DNA from: Paludibacter sp.
Lineage (GTDB): Bacteria; Bacteroidota; Bacteroidia; Bacteroidales; Paludibacteraceae
Reading direction: 5' to 3'
Assembly (NCBI GenBank): GCA_024710005.1
Contig: JANJVQ010000024.1
Coordinates: 62,001 to 126,000, forward strand
DNA: 64,000 nt
A program made the position numbers and the translations under genes. Positions within the stretch are counted from its first letter, which is position 1. Each line of letters starts with the position of its first letter. Of the stretch, positions 40,086 through 49,343 are shown piece after piece. The notes below the pieces were generated by a model. It was not told where the DNA came from. It was given only the letters and a program-made list of their open reading frames with translations, and did no database searches.

Positions 40086-42245
40086 ATGAAAGTATATCAA
40101 TCAAATGCTATTAAGAACATCTCAATCCTGGGAAGTTCCGGCACTGGGAAAACCACTCTTGTAGAAGCGATGCTTTACGAGAGTGGTGTTATAAAACGCA
40201 GGGGTTCTGTAGACGCACAGAACACAGTTTCCGATTATTTTCCTGTTGAAAAGGACTACGGTTATTCCGTTTTTTCTACGATTGCTCAAACGGAATGGCT
40301 TGAAAAAAAATTAAACTTCATCGATTGCCCGGGTTCGGATGACTTTATCGGTGGAGTAGTTACCTCCCTCAACGTGACCGACACCGCGCTGATATTGCTC
40401 AATGCTCAGTACGGAGTTGAAGTCGGCACCAACAACCACTTCCGTTATACGGATAAATTTCACAAACCGGTTATTTTTGTTGTAAATCAGTTGGATCAGG
40501 AGAAAGCTGATTTCGACCGTACCCTGGAACAATTGAAGGAAAACTACGGCAATAAAGTAGTTCCAATTCAATATCCGGTGAATGTAGGACCACAGTTCAA
40601 CGCCCTTGTTGATGTCCTGAAGATGAAATTATACAAATGGAAACCCGAAGGGGGTGTTCCTGAAATTTTAGATATTCCTGCCGAAGAAATGGATAAAGCG
40701 CAGGAATTACACAATGCCCTGGTAGAAGCTGCCGCTGAACATGATGAAGCGTTGATGGAAAAGTTCTTCGATCAGGGATCATTGGATGAAGAAGAAATGC
40801 GTGTAGGTATCCGTGCCGGATTATTGCATCGCGACATGTTCCCGGTATTCTGCGTATGTGCCCAGAAAGATATGGCCATTCGCCGTTTGATGGAATTCCT
40901 CGGGAACGTGGTGCCCAATGTAAATGTAACTGTGAAACCGCAGACTAAAAGTGGTGAAGAGGTTACTGCTGATCCGGCTGCACCGACCAGTATATATATC
41001 TTTAAAACAAGCGTAGAACCACATATCGGTGAAGTTTCCTATTTCAAGGTAATGAGTGGTACACTGAAAGCTGGTGATGATTTGTTAAATATAAGCCGTG
41101 GTTCTAAAGAACGGTTGAGTCAGCTGTTCGCAGTTGCCGGACAGATTCGTACGAATGTCGATATGCTGGTTGCCGGTGATATTGGCGCTACGGTGAAACT
41201 GAAAGATACCCGTACCGGTAATACCCTGAATGCCAAAGGCTGCGAATACGAATTTAAAGACATTGATTTTCCTGCTCCCAAGTATCGCCGTGCCATCAGG
41301 GCTGTGTCTGAATCGGATGAAGAAAAACTGAGTGAAATCCTGACCCGTATGCGTGAAGAAGATCCGACCTGGATTGTAGAGCAATCGAAAGAGCTCAAGC
41401 AAACCATCGTGCACGGACAGGGAGAATTCCACCTGCGTACGCTGAAATGGCGAATCGAAAATAATGATAAATTGGCTATTGAGTTCAAAGAACCCAAAAT
41501 ACCATACAGGGAAACGATTACCAAAATGGCCCGCGCCGATTATCGCCACAAGAAGCAATCGGGTGGCGCCGGTCAGTTCGGTGAAGTACACATGATTATT
41601 GAACCGTATTTTGAAGGTGTAGCGCCACAGGAAATCTATCGTTTCGGTGGACAGGAATACAAAATATCGGTTCGCGACACCCAGGAAATTAAATTAGAGT
41701 GGGGTGGAAAAGTGGTCATTATCAATTCTATCGTGGGTGGCGCTATTGATACACGCTTCCTGCCGGCCATCCAAAAAGGAATTATGGACCGCATGGAGCA
41801 GGGACCGCTGACCGGTTCGTATGCCCGCGATGTACGTGTAATCGTGTACGATGGTAAGATGCACCCGGTGGATTCAAATGAAATTTCGTTCCGCCTGGCA
41901 GGTAGAAATGCTTTTGCCCAGGCCTTTAAAGAAGCGGGTCCGAAATTGTTGGAGCCGATATATGATGTGGTGGTTCATGTTCCTTCCGACAGGTTGGGCG
42001 ATGTGATGAGCGACATGCAAGGTCGTCGTGGTGTAATCATGGGTATGGAAAGTGAGAAAGGATTTGAAAAACTTTCGGCCAAAGTACCTTTGAAAGAATT
42101 GAGTAGTTATTCTACTTCTTTGAGTTCATTATCCGGTGGTCGTGCTTCGTTCAGCATGAAATTTGCCAGCTATGAACTCGTTCCGATGGATATTCAGGAT
42201 AAGTTGCTGAAAGAATACGAAGCATCGAAGAAAGAGGAAGAATAG
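40086..42245 (+). CDS. EF-G2-like elongation factor paralog
   Basis: A 719-residue EF-G homolog with all five domains. Its G domain departs from the GTPase norm: G1 is GSSGTGKTT (16-24), switch I has YGYSV (58-62) where EF-G has RGITI, G3 is DCPGSDDF (80-87) with Ser84 in place of the catalytic His, and G4 is NQLD (134-137) in place of NKxD. Domains IV-V, including KKQSGGAGQFGEVH and GGAIDTRFLPAIQKGI, are conserved. This matches the Bacteroides EF-G2 described as supporting translation without GTP hydrolysis under starvation. It stands as a single gene. Confidence 0.88.
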   Translation: MKVYQSNAIKNISILGSSGTGKTTLVEAMLYESGVIKRRGSVDAQNTVSDYFPVEKDYGYSVFSTIAQTEWLEKKLNFIDCPGSDDFIGGVVTSLNVTDTALILLNAQYGVEVGTNNHFRYTDKFHKPVIFVVNQLDQEKADFDRTLEQLKENYGNKVVPIQYPVNVGPQFNALVDVLKMKLYKWKPEGGVPEILDIPAEEMDKAQELHNALVEAAAEHDEALMEKFFDQGSLDEEEMRVGIRAGLLHRDMFPVFCVCAQKDMAIRRLMEFLGNVVPNVNVTVKPQTKSGEEVTADPAAPTSIYIFKTSVEPHIGEVSYFKVMSGTLKAGDDLLNISRGSKERLSQLFAVAGQIRTNVDMLVAGDIGATVKLKDTRTGNTLNAKGCEYEFKDIDFPAPKYRRAIRAVSESDEEKLSEILTRMREEDPTWIVEQSKELKQTIVHGQGEFHLRTLKWRIENNDKLAIEFKEPKIPYRETITKMARADYRHKKQSGGAGQFGEVHMIIEPYFEGVAPQEIYRFGGQEYKISVRDTQEIKLEWGGKVVIINSIVGGAIDTRFLPAIQKGIMDRMEQGPLTGSYARDVRVIVYDGKMHPVDSNEISFRLAGRNAFAQAFKEAGPKLLEPIYDVVVHVPSDRLGDVMSDMQGRRGVIMGMESEKGFEKLSAKVPLKELSSYSTSLSSLSGGRASFSMKFASYELVPMDIQDKLLKEYEASKKEEE

Positions 42246-42275
42246 ACTTGTTATTTTGTGGTTCAGAATCAAAAG

Positions 42276-42307
42276 AAAACAGGTTGCCGTTGATGGTAAC
42301 CTGTTTT
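42276..42307. terminator. Terminator hairpin between convergent genes
   Basis: AAAACAGGTTGCC (42276-42288) pairs with GGTAACCTGTTTT (42295-42307) with one mismatch, then TGTTTTAT. It lies between the convergent EF-G2-like and methyltransferase genes and can serve both. Confidence 0.7.
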
Positions 42308-42310
42308 GTT

Positions 42311-42916
42311 TTATGCTTTCTGCGCAATCAATATAAATTGCTCATAAGCTGATATTTTTCCTTCAATTCTTTCTCTTTCAAGGGTGTCGTAGATGTAGGC
42401 ATTCTTCACCTCGAATCCGGCAGCTTTAAATTTTCCGGATAATGCTTTCAAATCGAAACCTTTGTGTGGAATTGGTTCGAAACGGTGAAAAGAACCATCT
42501 TCTTCAATCAAATCTCCGATAACAACATAAGCATTCTTTTTTGTGACAGATGCCAGATGTGACAGGGCTTTGTCCAAATCAGGTATGTGATGAAAAGCCA
42601 TGCAGGAAAACACGAGGTCGATGTCCTGTTGCCGGTATTCGAAGATTTCGCCCTGCACTAATTCAACCGGTTCATCTCTCTTTAACTTTGATTTCAGCAC
42701 TTCGAGCATGGCCGGAGAAGTGTCCTCGAAAACCACAGCCTTAAGCGATGGAAGCAGTTTAAGCCCGACAAGTCCGGTGCCTGCGCCAATCTCCATCGCT
42801 TTCCAGTCAGGTTTGAGTTCCAGATTAAGTAGCAGTTCTTCAACAAACTTATCCGTCATTTTTATTTTTGAAGGCTGATCCCAGTCGGCCGCCCGGTGTG
42901 CAAAGTGGTCTGTCAT
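42311..42916 (-). CDS. Class I SAM-dependent methyltransferase
   Basis: A 201-residue cytoplasmic protein with the SAM-binding motif I MEIGAGTGLVGL, the acidic residue of motif II in VFEDTSPAMLEVLK and FSCMAFHHI as motif IV/V, as in the UbiE/Methyltransf_11 family. The substrate is unknown. Ends 65 bp from the EF-G2-like gene in convergent orientation. Confidence 0.86.
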   Translation of the reverse strand: MTDHFAHRAADWDQPSKIKMTDKFVEELLLNLELKPDWKAMEIGAGTGLVGLKLLPSLKAVVFEDTSPAMLEVLKSKLKRDEPVELVQGEIFEYRQQDIDLVFSCMAFHHIPDLDKALSHLASVTKKNAYVVIGDLIEEDGSFHRFEPIPHKGFDLKALSGKFKAAGFEVKNAYIYDTLERERIEGKISAYEQFILIAQKA

Positions 42917-42970
42917 AATATTATTTTATTTTCGAAGCAAAGATAATTATACATCTCTTAAAACGCAAAA

Positions 42971-43333
42971 TAGCGAATAAGTAATAGCGATAATCCATTT
43001 AAACTTTTATTGTTTTCTAAGCCGCGCAGCGGCAAGATGATTCATAACCGTATGCAAGGCGTCAGCCGCAGCTTACGGCATTAGATACAATCCTGAATCT
43101 AAAGCCCTGTAAGGGCGAGATGATAATATGCTTACAATTAATAATCGAGCCCCTGCGGGGCTACATAGCTTTTCTATATCCTTTATTCCGTAGGTTACGC
43201 TTCGCTAAACCTACGGTTATGAATCATCTCGCCGCTGCGCGGCTTAGCAGAAAAATGCAACTTTGAACAAAAATTAACTCCTGTATCACTTTCCGCTTTC
43301 CGCTATTAGTTATTCGCTATTAGTTATTCGCTA
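42971..43333. repeat. Nested inverted-repeat cluster (REP/MITE-like)
   Basis: An outer pair of 19-bp arms (TAGCGAATAAGTAATAGCG at 42971-42989; partner CGCTATTAGTTATTCGCTA at 43301-43319, repeated at 43315-43333; one mismatch) encloses a 36-bp pair (43017-43052 and 43212-43247, one mismatch, core CCGCGCAGCGGC). Inside are smaller hairpins: GCCCTGTAAGGGC (43104-43116), AGCCCCTGCGGGGCT near 43150 and CCGTAGGTT...AACCTACGG near 43188-43215. No gene lies in this stretch. It looks like piled-up palindromic repeats that could be mobilised by a Y1 (RAYT) transposase. Confidence 0.7.
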
Positions 43334-43382
43334 TTCACTGCTTTGTGACAAATGTGATATATGTTTTTCTGCGGAAATTCAT

Positions 43383-43390
43383 TACATTTG
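43383..43390 (+). promoter_or_regulatory. Candidate -7 box for the S9 peptidase gene
   Basis: TACATTTG fits TAnnTTTG and lies 27 bp before the ATG at 43417, which also supports that start. Confidence 0.4.
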
Positions 43391-43416
43391 CGTTTAAATT
43401 TTCAAACTCCTGTTTT

Positions 43417-45495
43417 ATGAATCGTTTTTTAATCATTTCTATTATGGCTGCAACCCTTCTTGCATCATCGTGTGACTCTTCCAAAAAATCAGATATCATC
43501 GGTAAACAGCAACCAAAGATTGAAAATGGCATCCTGACTCCTGAGGTTTTGTGGGCTTTTGGTCGTATCGGAGGTGTGAATCTTTCTCCCGATAAATCAA
43601 AATTGCTTTATACTGTTACTTATTATAATGTTGAGGAAAATAAAGGCAATACCGAGATATTTGTCATGCATGTTGATGGGTCGGACAAAAAACAACTGAC
43701 ACAAACCGCTTCCCGCGAAACTGCTGCCAAATGGATGAACGATGGCAAGCACATCGCTTATCTTTCCAATGAGAGTGGCAGTTCGCAGCTATGGATCATG
43801 CGTGAAGATGGCAAAAAGCGCAGGCAGATTACCGATAGGGAAGGAGGGATCAGTGATTTCATGTTTGCTCCCGATGAAAAGAACATTCTTTTTGTTGCTG
43901 ATGTGAAAACGAAAACTACTGTGGTCGATATGCATCCTGATTTGCCTCAGGCGACGGGTATCATTGCCAATGATTTGATGTACAAGCATTGGGATGAATG
44001 GGTAAGCTCAGCTCCTCATCCTTTTGTGGCCGATTTCGACGGAGAGAAAATCTCCGGTGAGAAAGATTTGCTCGAAGGAGAACCTTATGAGAGTCCGGTT
44101 AAACCCATGGGCGGTATCGAACAATTAGCCTGGAGTCCCGATGGGAAAACAATTGCTTATACTTCCCGTAAGAAAACAGGTAAGGCGTACTCGGTTTCAA
44201 CCAATTCCGATATTTATTTTTATGATGTTGACAAAGGAACAACCATCAATGTAACTGAAGGGATGTTGGGTTATGATATGAACCCGGTGTTTTCTCCCGA
44301 TGGAAAGTGGCTGGCCTGGGAAAGTCAGGAGCGCGATGGATACGAAGCAGATAAACACCGCTTGTTCCTGATGAATATCGCCACCGGCGAAAAGAAAGAT
44401 TTGTCGGTGAGCTTAGATCAAAACGTGGAGTCGCTGGCCTGGTCCGAGAACAGTAAGTCGATTTATTTCGTAAGCGTATGGCATGCTGTCTCTCAAATTT
44501 ACCGTGCCGATGTCGAGAGCGGAGAAATCAAACAACTGACATCGGGAATGCACGATTATAAATCCGTATATCCTGCTAATGATGTGCTGATAGGAATCAA
44601 ATGCTCCATGAGTAAACCGCATGAAATTTATGCAGTCAACAAAGAAACCGGTTCAGAACAGGAACTTTCATTCGAAAACAAAGAAATACTGGATAAGCTG
44701 GAGATGGGCAGGGTAGAACAACGCTGGGTAACTACAACCGATAACAAACAAATGCATGTTTGGGTGGTATATCCGCCTCAATTTGATCCTGCGAAGAAAT
44801 ATCCGGCTATATTGTATTGTCAGGGCGGACCGCAATCGCCGGTGAGTCAGTTTTGGTCGTACCGCTGGAATTTGCAGACCATGGCAGCAAACGGGTATAT
44901 CATCGTGGCTCCGAACCGGCGAGGGTTGCCGGGTTTTGGTCAGGAATGGCTGGAACAGATCAGTGGCGATTATGGCGGACAAAACATGCAGGATTATCTT
45001 TCAGCCATAGACTCTGTGGCAAAAGAACCCTATGTGGATGAAGCCCGCTTAGGTTGTGTGGGAGCCAGTTACGGTGGTTTTTCCGTCTTCTGGTTGGCCG
45101 GCCATCATGAAAAGCGTTTCAAAGCATTCATCTCCCATGCGGGTATATTCAATATGGAACAGCAATACCTTGAAACCGAAGAGATGTGGTTTGCCAACTG
45201 GGATATGGGCGGTCCGTACTGGGACAAAGAAAATGCGGTGGCGCAGCGTACTTATGCCAATTCTCCGCATTTGTTTGTCGATAAATGGGATACCCCGATT
45301 TTAGTTACACACGGAGAAAAAGATTATCGCATCCTGGCATCGCAGGGCATGGCAGCTTTCAATGCCGCGGTACTGAGAGGCGTACCTGCGCAGTTGCTCG
45401 TGTATCCCGACGAAAACCACTGGATCATGAAGCCGCAAAATGGTATTTTGTGGCAAAGAACCTTTGCCGCCTGGCTCGATAAGTGGCTGAAATAA
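43417..45495 (+). CDS. S9-family prolyl oligopeptidase-type lipoprotein
   Basis: A 692-residue peptidase from ATG 43417; the longer frame from 43345 would put 24 extra residues before the signal peptide and overlap the promoter box. Lipobox LASSC near residue 19 suggests outer- or inner-membrane anchoring facing the periplasm. A WD40/PD40-like propeller (residues about 60-420 with NLSPDKSKL, MFAPDEKNI, AWSPDGKTI, VFSPDGKWL blades) precedes the alpha/beta-hydrolase domain with Ser551 in GASYGGFS, Asp636 in GEKDYRI and His668 in DENHWI. Cleaves short peptides, as dipeptidyl or acyl-peptidases of family S9 do. Confidence 0.92.
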   Translation: MNRFLIISIMAATLLASSCDSSKKSDIIGKQQPKIENGILTPEVLWAFGRIGGVNLSPDKSKLLYTVTYYNVEENKGNTEIFVMHVDGSDKKQLTQTASRETAAKWMNDGKHIAYLSNESGSSQLWIMREDGKKRRQITDREGGISDFMFAPDEKNILFVADVKTKTTVVDMHPDLPQATGIIANDLMYKHWDEWVSSAPHPFVADFDGEKISGEKDLLEGEPYESPVKPMGGIEQLAWSPDGKTIAYTSRKKTGKAYSVSTNSDIYFYDVDKGTTINVTEGMLGYDMNPVFSPDGKWLAWESQERDGYEADKHRLFLMNIATGEKKDLSVSLDQNVESLAWSENSKSIYFVSVWHAVSQIYRADVESGEIKQLTSGMHDYKSVYPANDVLIGIKCSMSKPHEIYAVNKETGSEQELSFENKEILDKLEMGRVEQRWVTTTDNKQMHVWVVYPPQFDPAKKYPAILYCQGGPQSPVSQFWSYRWNLQTMAANGYIIVAPNRRGLPGFGQEWLEQISGDYGGQNMQDYLSAIDSVAKEPYVDEARLGCVGASYGGFSVFWLAGHHEKRFKAFISHAGIFNMEQQYLETEEMWFANWDMGGPYWDKENAVAQRTYANSPHLFVDKWDTPILVTHGEKDYRILASQGMAAFNAAVLRGVPAQLLVYPDENHWIMKPQNGILWQRTFAAWLDKWLK

Positions 45496-45561
45496 TCCGC
45501 TTAATATTCTTTTTTCTAATCAATTGCAACATTTTACACCGTTTAATCATCTTTAGGGTAA

Positions 45562-46131
45562 ATGTCTGATAACCGCTTCGAAGAGGAACTACAGATCATA
45601 GCAGCAGCGAAGAAGGGAGACGCGAGGGCTCAGCGTAAAATTTACGAGACCTATGCATCGTCCATGATGAGCGTCTGCTGGCGATATGCAGGTGACTCGG
45701 AGACGGCTAAAGACTTGTTGCAGGATGGTTTTGTGAAGTTGTTTACCAAACTCGACATGTATGCAGGAACGGGTGCTTTTGCCGGATGGGTGCGGAGGGT
45801 TTTTGTAACGACCTGTTTAGAATATCTCCGACAGAAGACCGCGTTGAGACTGAGTAATCCGATTGACGATTCGGAATACAACCTGCCTGAAAGTGATGTC
45901 AGCGTGATTGATAAAATATCGGCTGATGAACTGATGGCGCTGATCGCGGAGTTACCGGATGTTTCCCGCATGGTTTTTAACATGTTCGCACTGGAAGGCT
46001 ATACACATGCTGAAATTGCAGAAATACTGGATATTACGGAGGTTAATTCAAGAACCTTGTTTTTGAGGGCCAGAAAAACGCTGCAACATGCAATACAATT
46101 ATTGAGTCAAAATGGAAGAAGTAAAACATAA
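45562..46131 (+). CDS. ECF-type RNA polymerase sigma factor
   Basis: A 189-residue sigma-70 family protein with region 2 (IYETYASSMMSVCWRYAG, then TAKDLLQDGFVKLF) and region 4 (RMVFNMFALEGYTHAEIAEILDI). It overlaps the following membrane-protein gene by 20 bp, the usual coupling of an ECF sigma factor with its partner or regulator. Its target promoter is unknown. Confidence 0.92.
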   Translation: MSDNRFEEELQIIAAAKKGDARAQRKIYETYASSMMSVCWRYAGDSETAKDLLQDGFVKLFTKLDMYAGTGAFAGWVRRVFVTTCLEYLRQKTALRLSNPIDDSEYNLPESDVSVIDKISADELMALIAELPDVSRMVFNMFALEGYTHAEIAEILDITEVNSRTLFLRARKTLQHAIQLLSQNGRSKT

Positions 46132-47407
46132 TCAGGATCCCGACTTATTCTCTGAAAAAATCAGACAGAAACTGGAAAATCATGCGATGCCGGTAGATGC
46201 TGATGTTTGGAAGGGAATTGAGAAACGTATGGCTGCACCGAAACGCATTGTTCCGGCGTGGTTGTATGTGTCTGTGGCGGTAGCGGCCGGACTGGCCCTG
46301 CTGTTCTCAGTGGGCAATTTTATTTACCTGCGGGATGATTTGATTCCTGTATCGGAGGAAATCGCGCAACACAGGAAAGAAACACAGCAGTTTGTCGTAA
46401 CTCCGGAGCAACCGGTTCAGAAAAGGTCTGTTGACGAGCAACCCGACGTAGTGACTCCGAAACAAAGTACGGCGCGTGTTCAGCAATCAGTTGCTAAAAG
46501 TGCGCCGGTGTCAGAACCGGTTCAAATCGCTGTTGCCGATAAACAACAACCAGTTTCGACAGAAGAAGTGCCGGATAATAGCACGGTTGCTTCAGTAACT
46601 CCACAAGAAGCAATTGTTGAGAGAAAAGCAGAAGTAACGGAAGTTGTACCAGACCCGGCAGCCGGTACTGAAACAGGGCAAAGGAAGCCTGTCAGAACCC
46701 TTACCCTGCCTGAAGAAAAGCATGCCGACTGGACAACATCAGCAATGAAGAAGAAAAAGAAATCAGTTTCACTGGCACTGGAACTCGGTTCTGGCGTTGC
46801 CAGCTCATCCGTGTCAGTACCGGGCAGATCCCGAGCCTATCGTTCCGAAAGTCTGGTGAGTTTGCCTACCGGTGCAGCTAATGTGCTTACCCCTAATCAT
46901 TTTAGGAATAAAGACTATTTGCCTCCGTTTACGGCCGGCTTGAGTGCACAGATACCGCTGAGTGAGGATGTCGCGGTTAAATCGGGGATGATGTATACAA
47001 ATCTGATGACCCGTTTGTCGGGCAGCAACGCGGGGGATTACCGGGCCGAAGTGAACCTGCATTATTTAGGCATTCCGACAGATTTGGTTTGGTCGTTTTT
47101 CAAACAGAGTAAGTGGGAACTGTATGTGTCCGGTGGCGGAATGTTAGAAAAAGGTATCCGGACTGAATTTAAACAATATCAGAATTGGGATGATGTGGAG
47201 ATGAATACCTCGGCTAATACCGATGTGGATGGGGTTCAGTGGTCGTTGAACGGGACATTGGGCATCGGGTATATGTTGCAAAAAAATATCGCGTTGTTTT
47301 TCGACCCGAAAGTATCGTATTATTTTGAGAATGATCAACCTTATAGTATCCGGAAAGAGTTACCTGTGCTGGTTAGTTTGAATACAGGTTTAAGGATGTC
47401 ATTTTAA
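46112..47407 (+). CDS. Single-pass protein with beta-barrel-like C-terminus, ECF partner
   Basis: A 431-residue protein translated with the upstream sigma factor (20-bp overlap). Residues 1-45 are charged and carry KIRQKLENHAMPVDADVWKGIEKRM, a motif common in this group of Bacteroidota proteins. One hydrophobic segment lies at about 50-75 (AWLYVSVAVAAGLALLF). A Gln/Pro/Val-rich low-complexity linker (about 85-200) follows, and the C-terminal 220 residues are Gly- and aromatic-rich and look like a porin-family beta-barrel (PPFTAGLSAQIPLSEDVAVK, ending MSF). It may act as anti-sigma and envelope sensor in one; this is inference. Confidence 0.8.
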   Translation: MEEVKHNQDPDLFSEKIRQKLENHAMPVDADVWKGIEKRMAAPKRIVPAWLYVSVAVAAGLALLFSVGNFIYLRDDLIPVSEEIAQHRKETQQFVVTPEQPVQKRSVDEQPDVVTPKQSTARVQQSVAKSAPVSEPVQIAVADKQQPVSTEEVPDNSTVASVTPQEAIVERKAEVTEVVPDPAAGTETGQRKPVRTLTLPEEKHADWTTSAMKKKKKSVSLALELGSGVASSSVSVPGRSRAYRSESLVSLPTGAANVLTPNHFRNKDYLPPFTAGLSAQIPLSEDVAVKSGMMYTNLMTRLSGSNAGDYRAEVNLHYLGIPTDLVWSFFKQSKWELYVSGGGMLEKGIRTEFKQYQNWDDVEMNTSANTDVDGVQWSLNGTLGIGYMLQKNIALFFDPKVSYYFENDQPYSIRKELPVLVSLNTGLRMSF

Positions 47408-47442
47408 TCATGGGAGAACCCGGGAGAATTAAATATAAACAG

Positions 47443-48729
47443 ATGAAAAGGCTGCATTTTTATGTCATAATGTTGTTGGCTGTGCTGACTTCCTGCGAGG
47501 AACGGCTTTCCCAGACAGTTACTTTCTGGGTGAATGAGCCGGTTTTTATGGATGTTGCTGAATTCAGAAATTCTGTGAAAGTCAGTCAGGTTGGCCACGA
47601 AATTACCGGTTATGGCAAAATCAGTTTCTACAATGGTTATCTGTATATGTCGGAGCCGGGAAAAGGGATTCACATCATCAATAACCAGGACCCCTCAAAA
47701 CCTGTGATAGTTGGCTATATCGAACTGATGGGAAATGCCGATTTATCAATACGGGATCATGTGCTCTATGCCGATTCCTATATTGATTTGGTTTGGTTCG
47801 ATGTAAGCAATCCGGCCAAACCTGTGTTTAGTGGTCGCTTGGAAAATGTTTTTCCGGAGGCTGTTCCCTTGGTGGATAATGAGTTCGGCATCGATTACGA
47901 AATGACTTATACCTACAGAGATAAGGATAAAGTTGTGGTTGGCTGGAATAAAGTACAAAGGACAGAAGATGTGGGTGATTCTGATAAGGGATGGTTCTGG
48001 AGGTGGTTGAAGGGAGACGTGTATGCAACACCTGAAACAAATATTGATGTAAACACGGGAGGAAACAGCATCAATGGTTCGATGTCGAGATTTGCATTGT
48101 ATCTGGATAATTTATATGTGGTTATCAACAACCAAATGCAGGTTTTTAAATTATCAGGATTGTTGCCGGAACGGGTGGTCGAGAATTTGCCTGTCGGATT
48201 CAATGTGGAGACCATTTTCAGTTACGGCAATCATTTATTTTTAGGCACCCCAACGGGTATGCTAATCTATTCGGTGGAAGATCCGGTTTCACCGGTTTGG
48301 AAATCAACGATTACGCATGCCTATGGTTGTGACCCGGTGGTGGTGGCCGACGATATTGCCTATGTTACAGTTCGTTCGGGGAATTTGTGTGGACAAAATA
48401 CGAATGAACTCATAGTGATAGATGTGAGTGATAAAGTAGAGCCGAAAATGATAAAATCGTATAATATGACCAGTCCCAAAGGACTCGGGATCGACAAAAA
48501 GACCTTGTTTGTCTGTGATAATGGCTTGAAAGTATATGATGTGACCGATGTAACGAAAATTGACGAGCATCTGATAAAGCATTTCAGCAATGGATTTGAT
48601 GGTTATGATGTTATCCCATATAATAATGTCCTGATGATGATAGCGGATGATGGGATTCATCAGTATGATTATTCGGATTTGACAGATATCAAAGAAATTG
48701 TAGGTGGTTATATCTCTGTAAATCAATAG
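47443..48729 (+). CDS. LVIVD-repeat lipoprotein
   Basis: About 428 residues from ATG 47443 (an ATG at 47410 adds 11 polar residues before the signal peptide). Lipobox VLTSC near residue 18. Repeated propeller blades of the LVIVD type are visible: GYLYMSEPGKGIHIINNQDPSKP, VLYADSYIDLVWFDVSNPAKPV, LIVIDVSDKVEPKMI and LKVYDVTDVTKI, each shortened here in the mature fold. Function unknown; such proteins are surface or periplasmic scaffolds. It follows the ECF pair on the same strand and may be part of its operon. Confidence 0.8.
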   Translation: MKRLHFYVIMLLAVLTSCEERLSQTVTFWVNEPVFMDVAEFRNSVKVSQVGHEITGYGKISFYNGYLYMSEPGKGIHIINNQDPSKPVIVGYIELMGNADLSIRDHVLYADSYIDLVWFDVSNPAKPVFSGRLENVFPEAVPLVDNEFGIDYEMTYTYRDKDKVVVGWNKVQRTEDVGDSDKGWFWRWLKGDVYATPETNIDVNTGGNSINGSMSRFALYLDNLYVVINNQMQVFKLSGLLPERVVENLPVGFNVETIFSYGNHLFLGTPTGMLIYSVEDPVSPVWKSTITHAYGCDPVVVADDIAYVTVRSGNLCGQNTNELIVIDVSDKVEPKMIKSYNMTSPKGLGIDKKTLFVCDNGLKVYDVTDVTKIDEHLIKHFSNGFDGYDVIPYNNVLMMIADDGIHQYDYSDLTDIKEIVGGYISVNQ

Positions 48730-48769
48730 ATATGCGTTTTATTACGTTACAATTAATCCAACCTCACCA

Positions 48770-48861
48770 TCAAAACCTTATTTCTAACCTTATTTTCTTA
48801 CAAAAAACAACCTTAGTAGCCGATATTCAAGCCCATCAGCCCTAACCTTATTACCTTATTT
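48770..48861. repeat. Left 92-bp inverted repeat of Y1 transposase element
   Basis: Matches the reverse complement of 49344-49435 at all 92 positions. Each arm contains shorter internal repeats such as AACCTTAT. The stop codon of the transposase gene (48856-48858) lies within this arm. Confidence 0.85.
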
Positions 48862-49302
48862 TGATTTCACATCAATTGTTTGTTGATAGAATTTAACAAA
48901 CACATCTCGTTCATCCTGATAGCTATGTTGTTGGTGATGTGTTTTTTGATTTAGAATATATTTACAAACCTTGTCAACATCACCTTTTGAAACAGAAAAT
49001 GCCGCACATGAATCTTGCCACAGAAACATACCTACACATTGTTTATTGTCGTTAATGAAACGTTCAGAACTATCGGCAATGATTGTTGCCAAACTTTCTT
49101 CGTCCAAATCAGGTGAACGCGAAACAAGCAAATGAATATGCTCCGGATTAGCATAAATTGCGTATAATTTGCAGTGATTATTATTCACAATGCCGGTAAT
49201 ATACTTTTCAATCCTCAACCTGAATTTTTCTAGAATGACTGGTTGCCGGTTTAGAGTAGTAAATACAAAATGGGTATACAGATTGTTGTATTCAATTTTC
49301 AT
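48856..49302 (-). CDS. Y1 (HUH) transposase, RAYT/IS200-like
   Basis: About 148 residues from ATG 49302; an ATG at 49326 would add eight residues. The HUH metal site is in NPEHIHLLVS (His-x-His), and the C-terminal helix with KVCKYILNQKTHHQQ carries the candidate catalytic Tyr of the Y1_Tnp family and the YI-NQ-HH pattern common in REP-associated tyrosine transposases. It cuts single-stranded DNA at hairpins. The motifs look intact. Confidence 0.88.
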   Translation of the reverse strand: MKIEYNNLYTHFVFTTLNRQPVILEKFRLRIEKYITGIVNNNHCKLYAIYANPEHIHLLVSRSPDLDEESLATIIADSSERFINDNKQCVGMFLWQDSCAAFSVSKGDVDKVCKYILNQKTHHQQHSYQDERDVFVKFYQQTIDVKSK

Positions 49303-49343
49303 AGTTATAATTTTTATTCGTTGCAAAATTAATATAAAAATCT

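Noticed and set aside
41085-41591. Antisense gene within the EF-G2-like gene
   Set aside because: A long minus-strand frame created by the coding bias of the real gene; no start context or family match.
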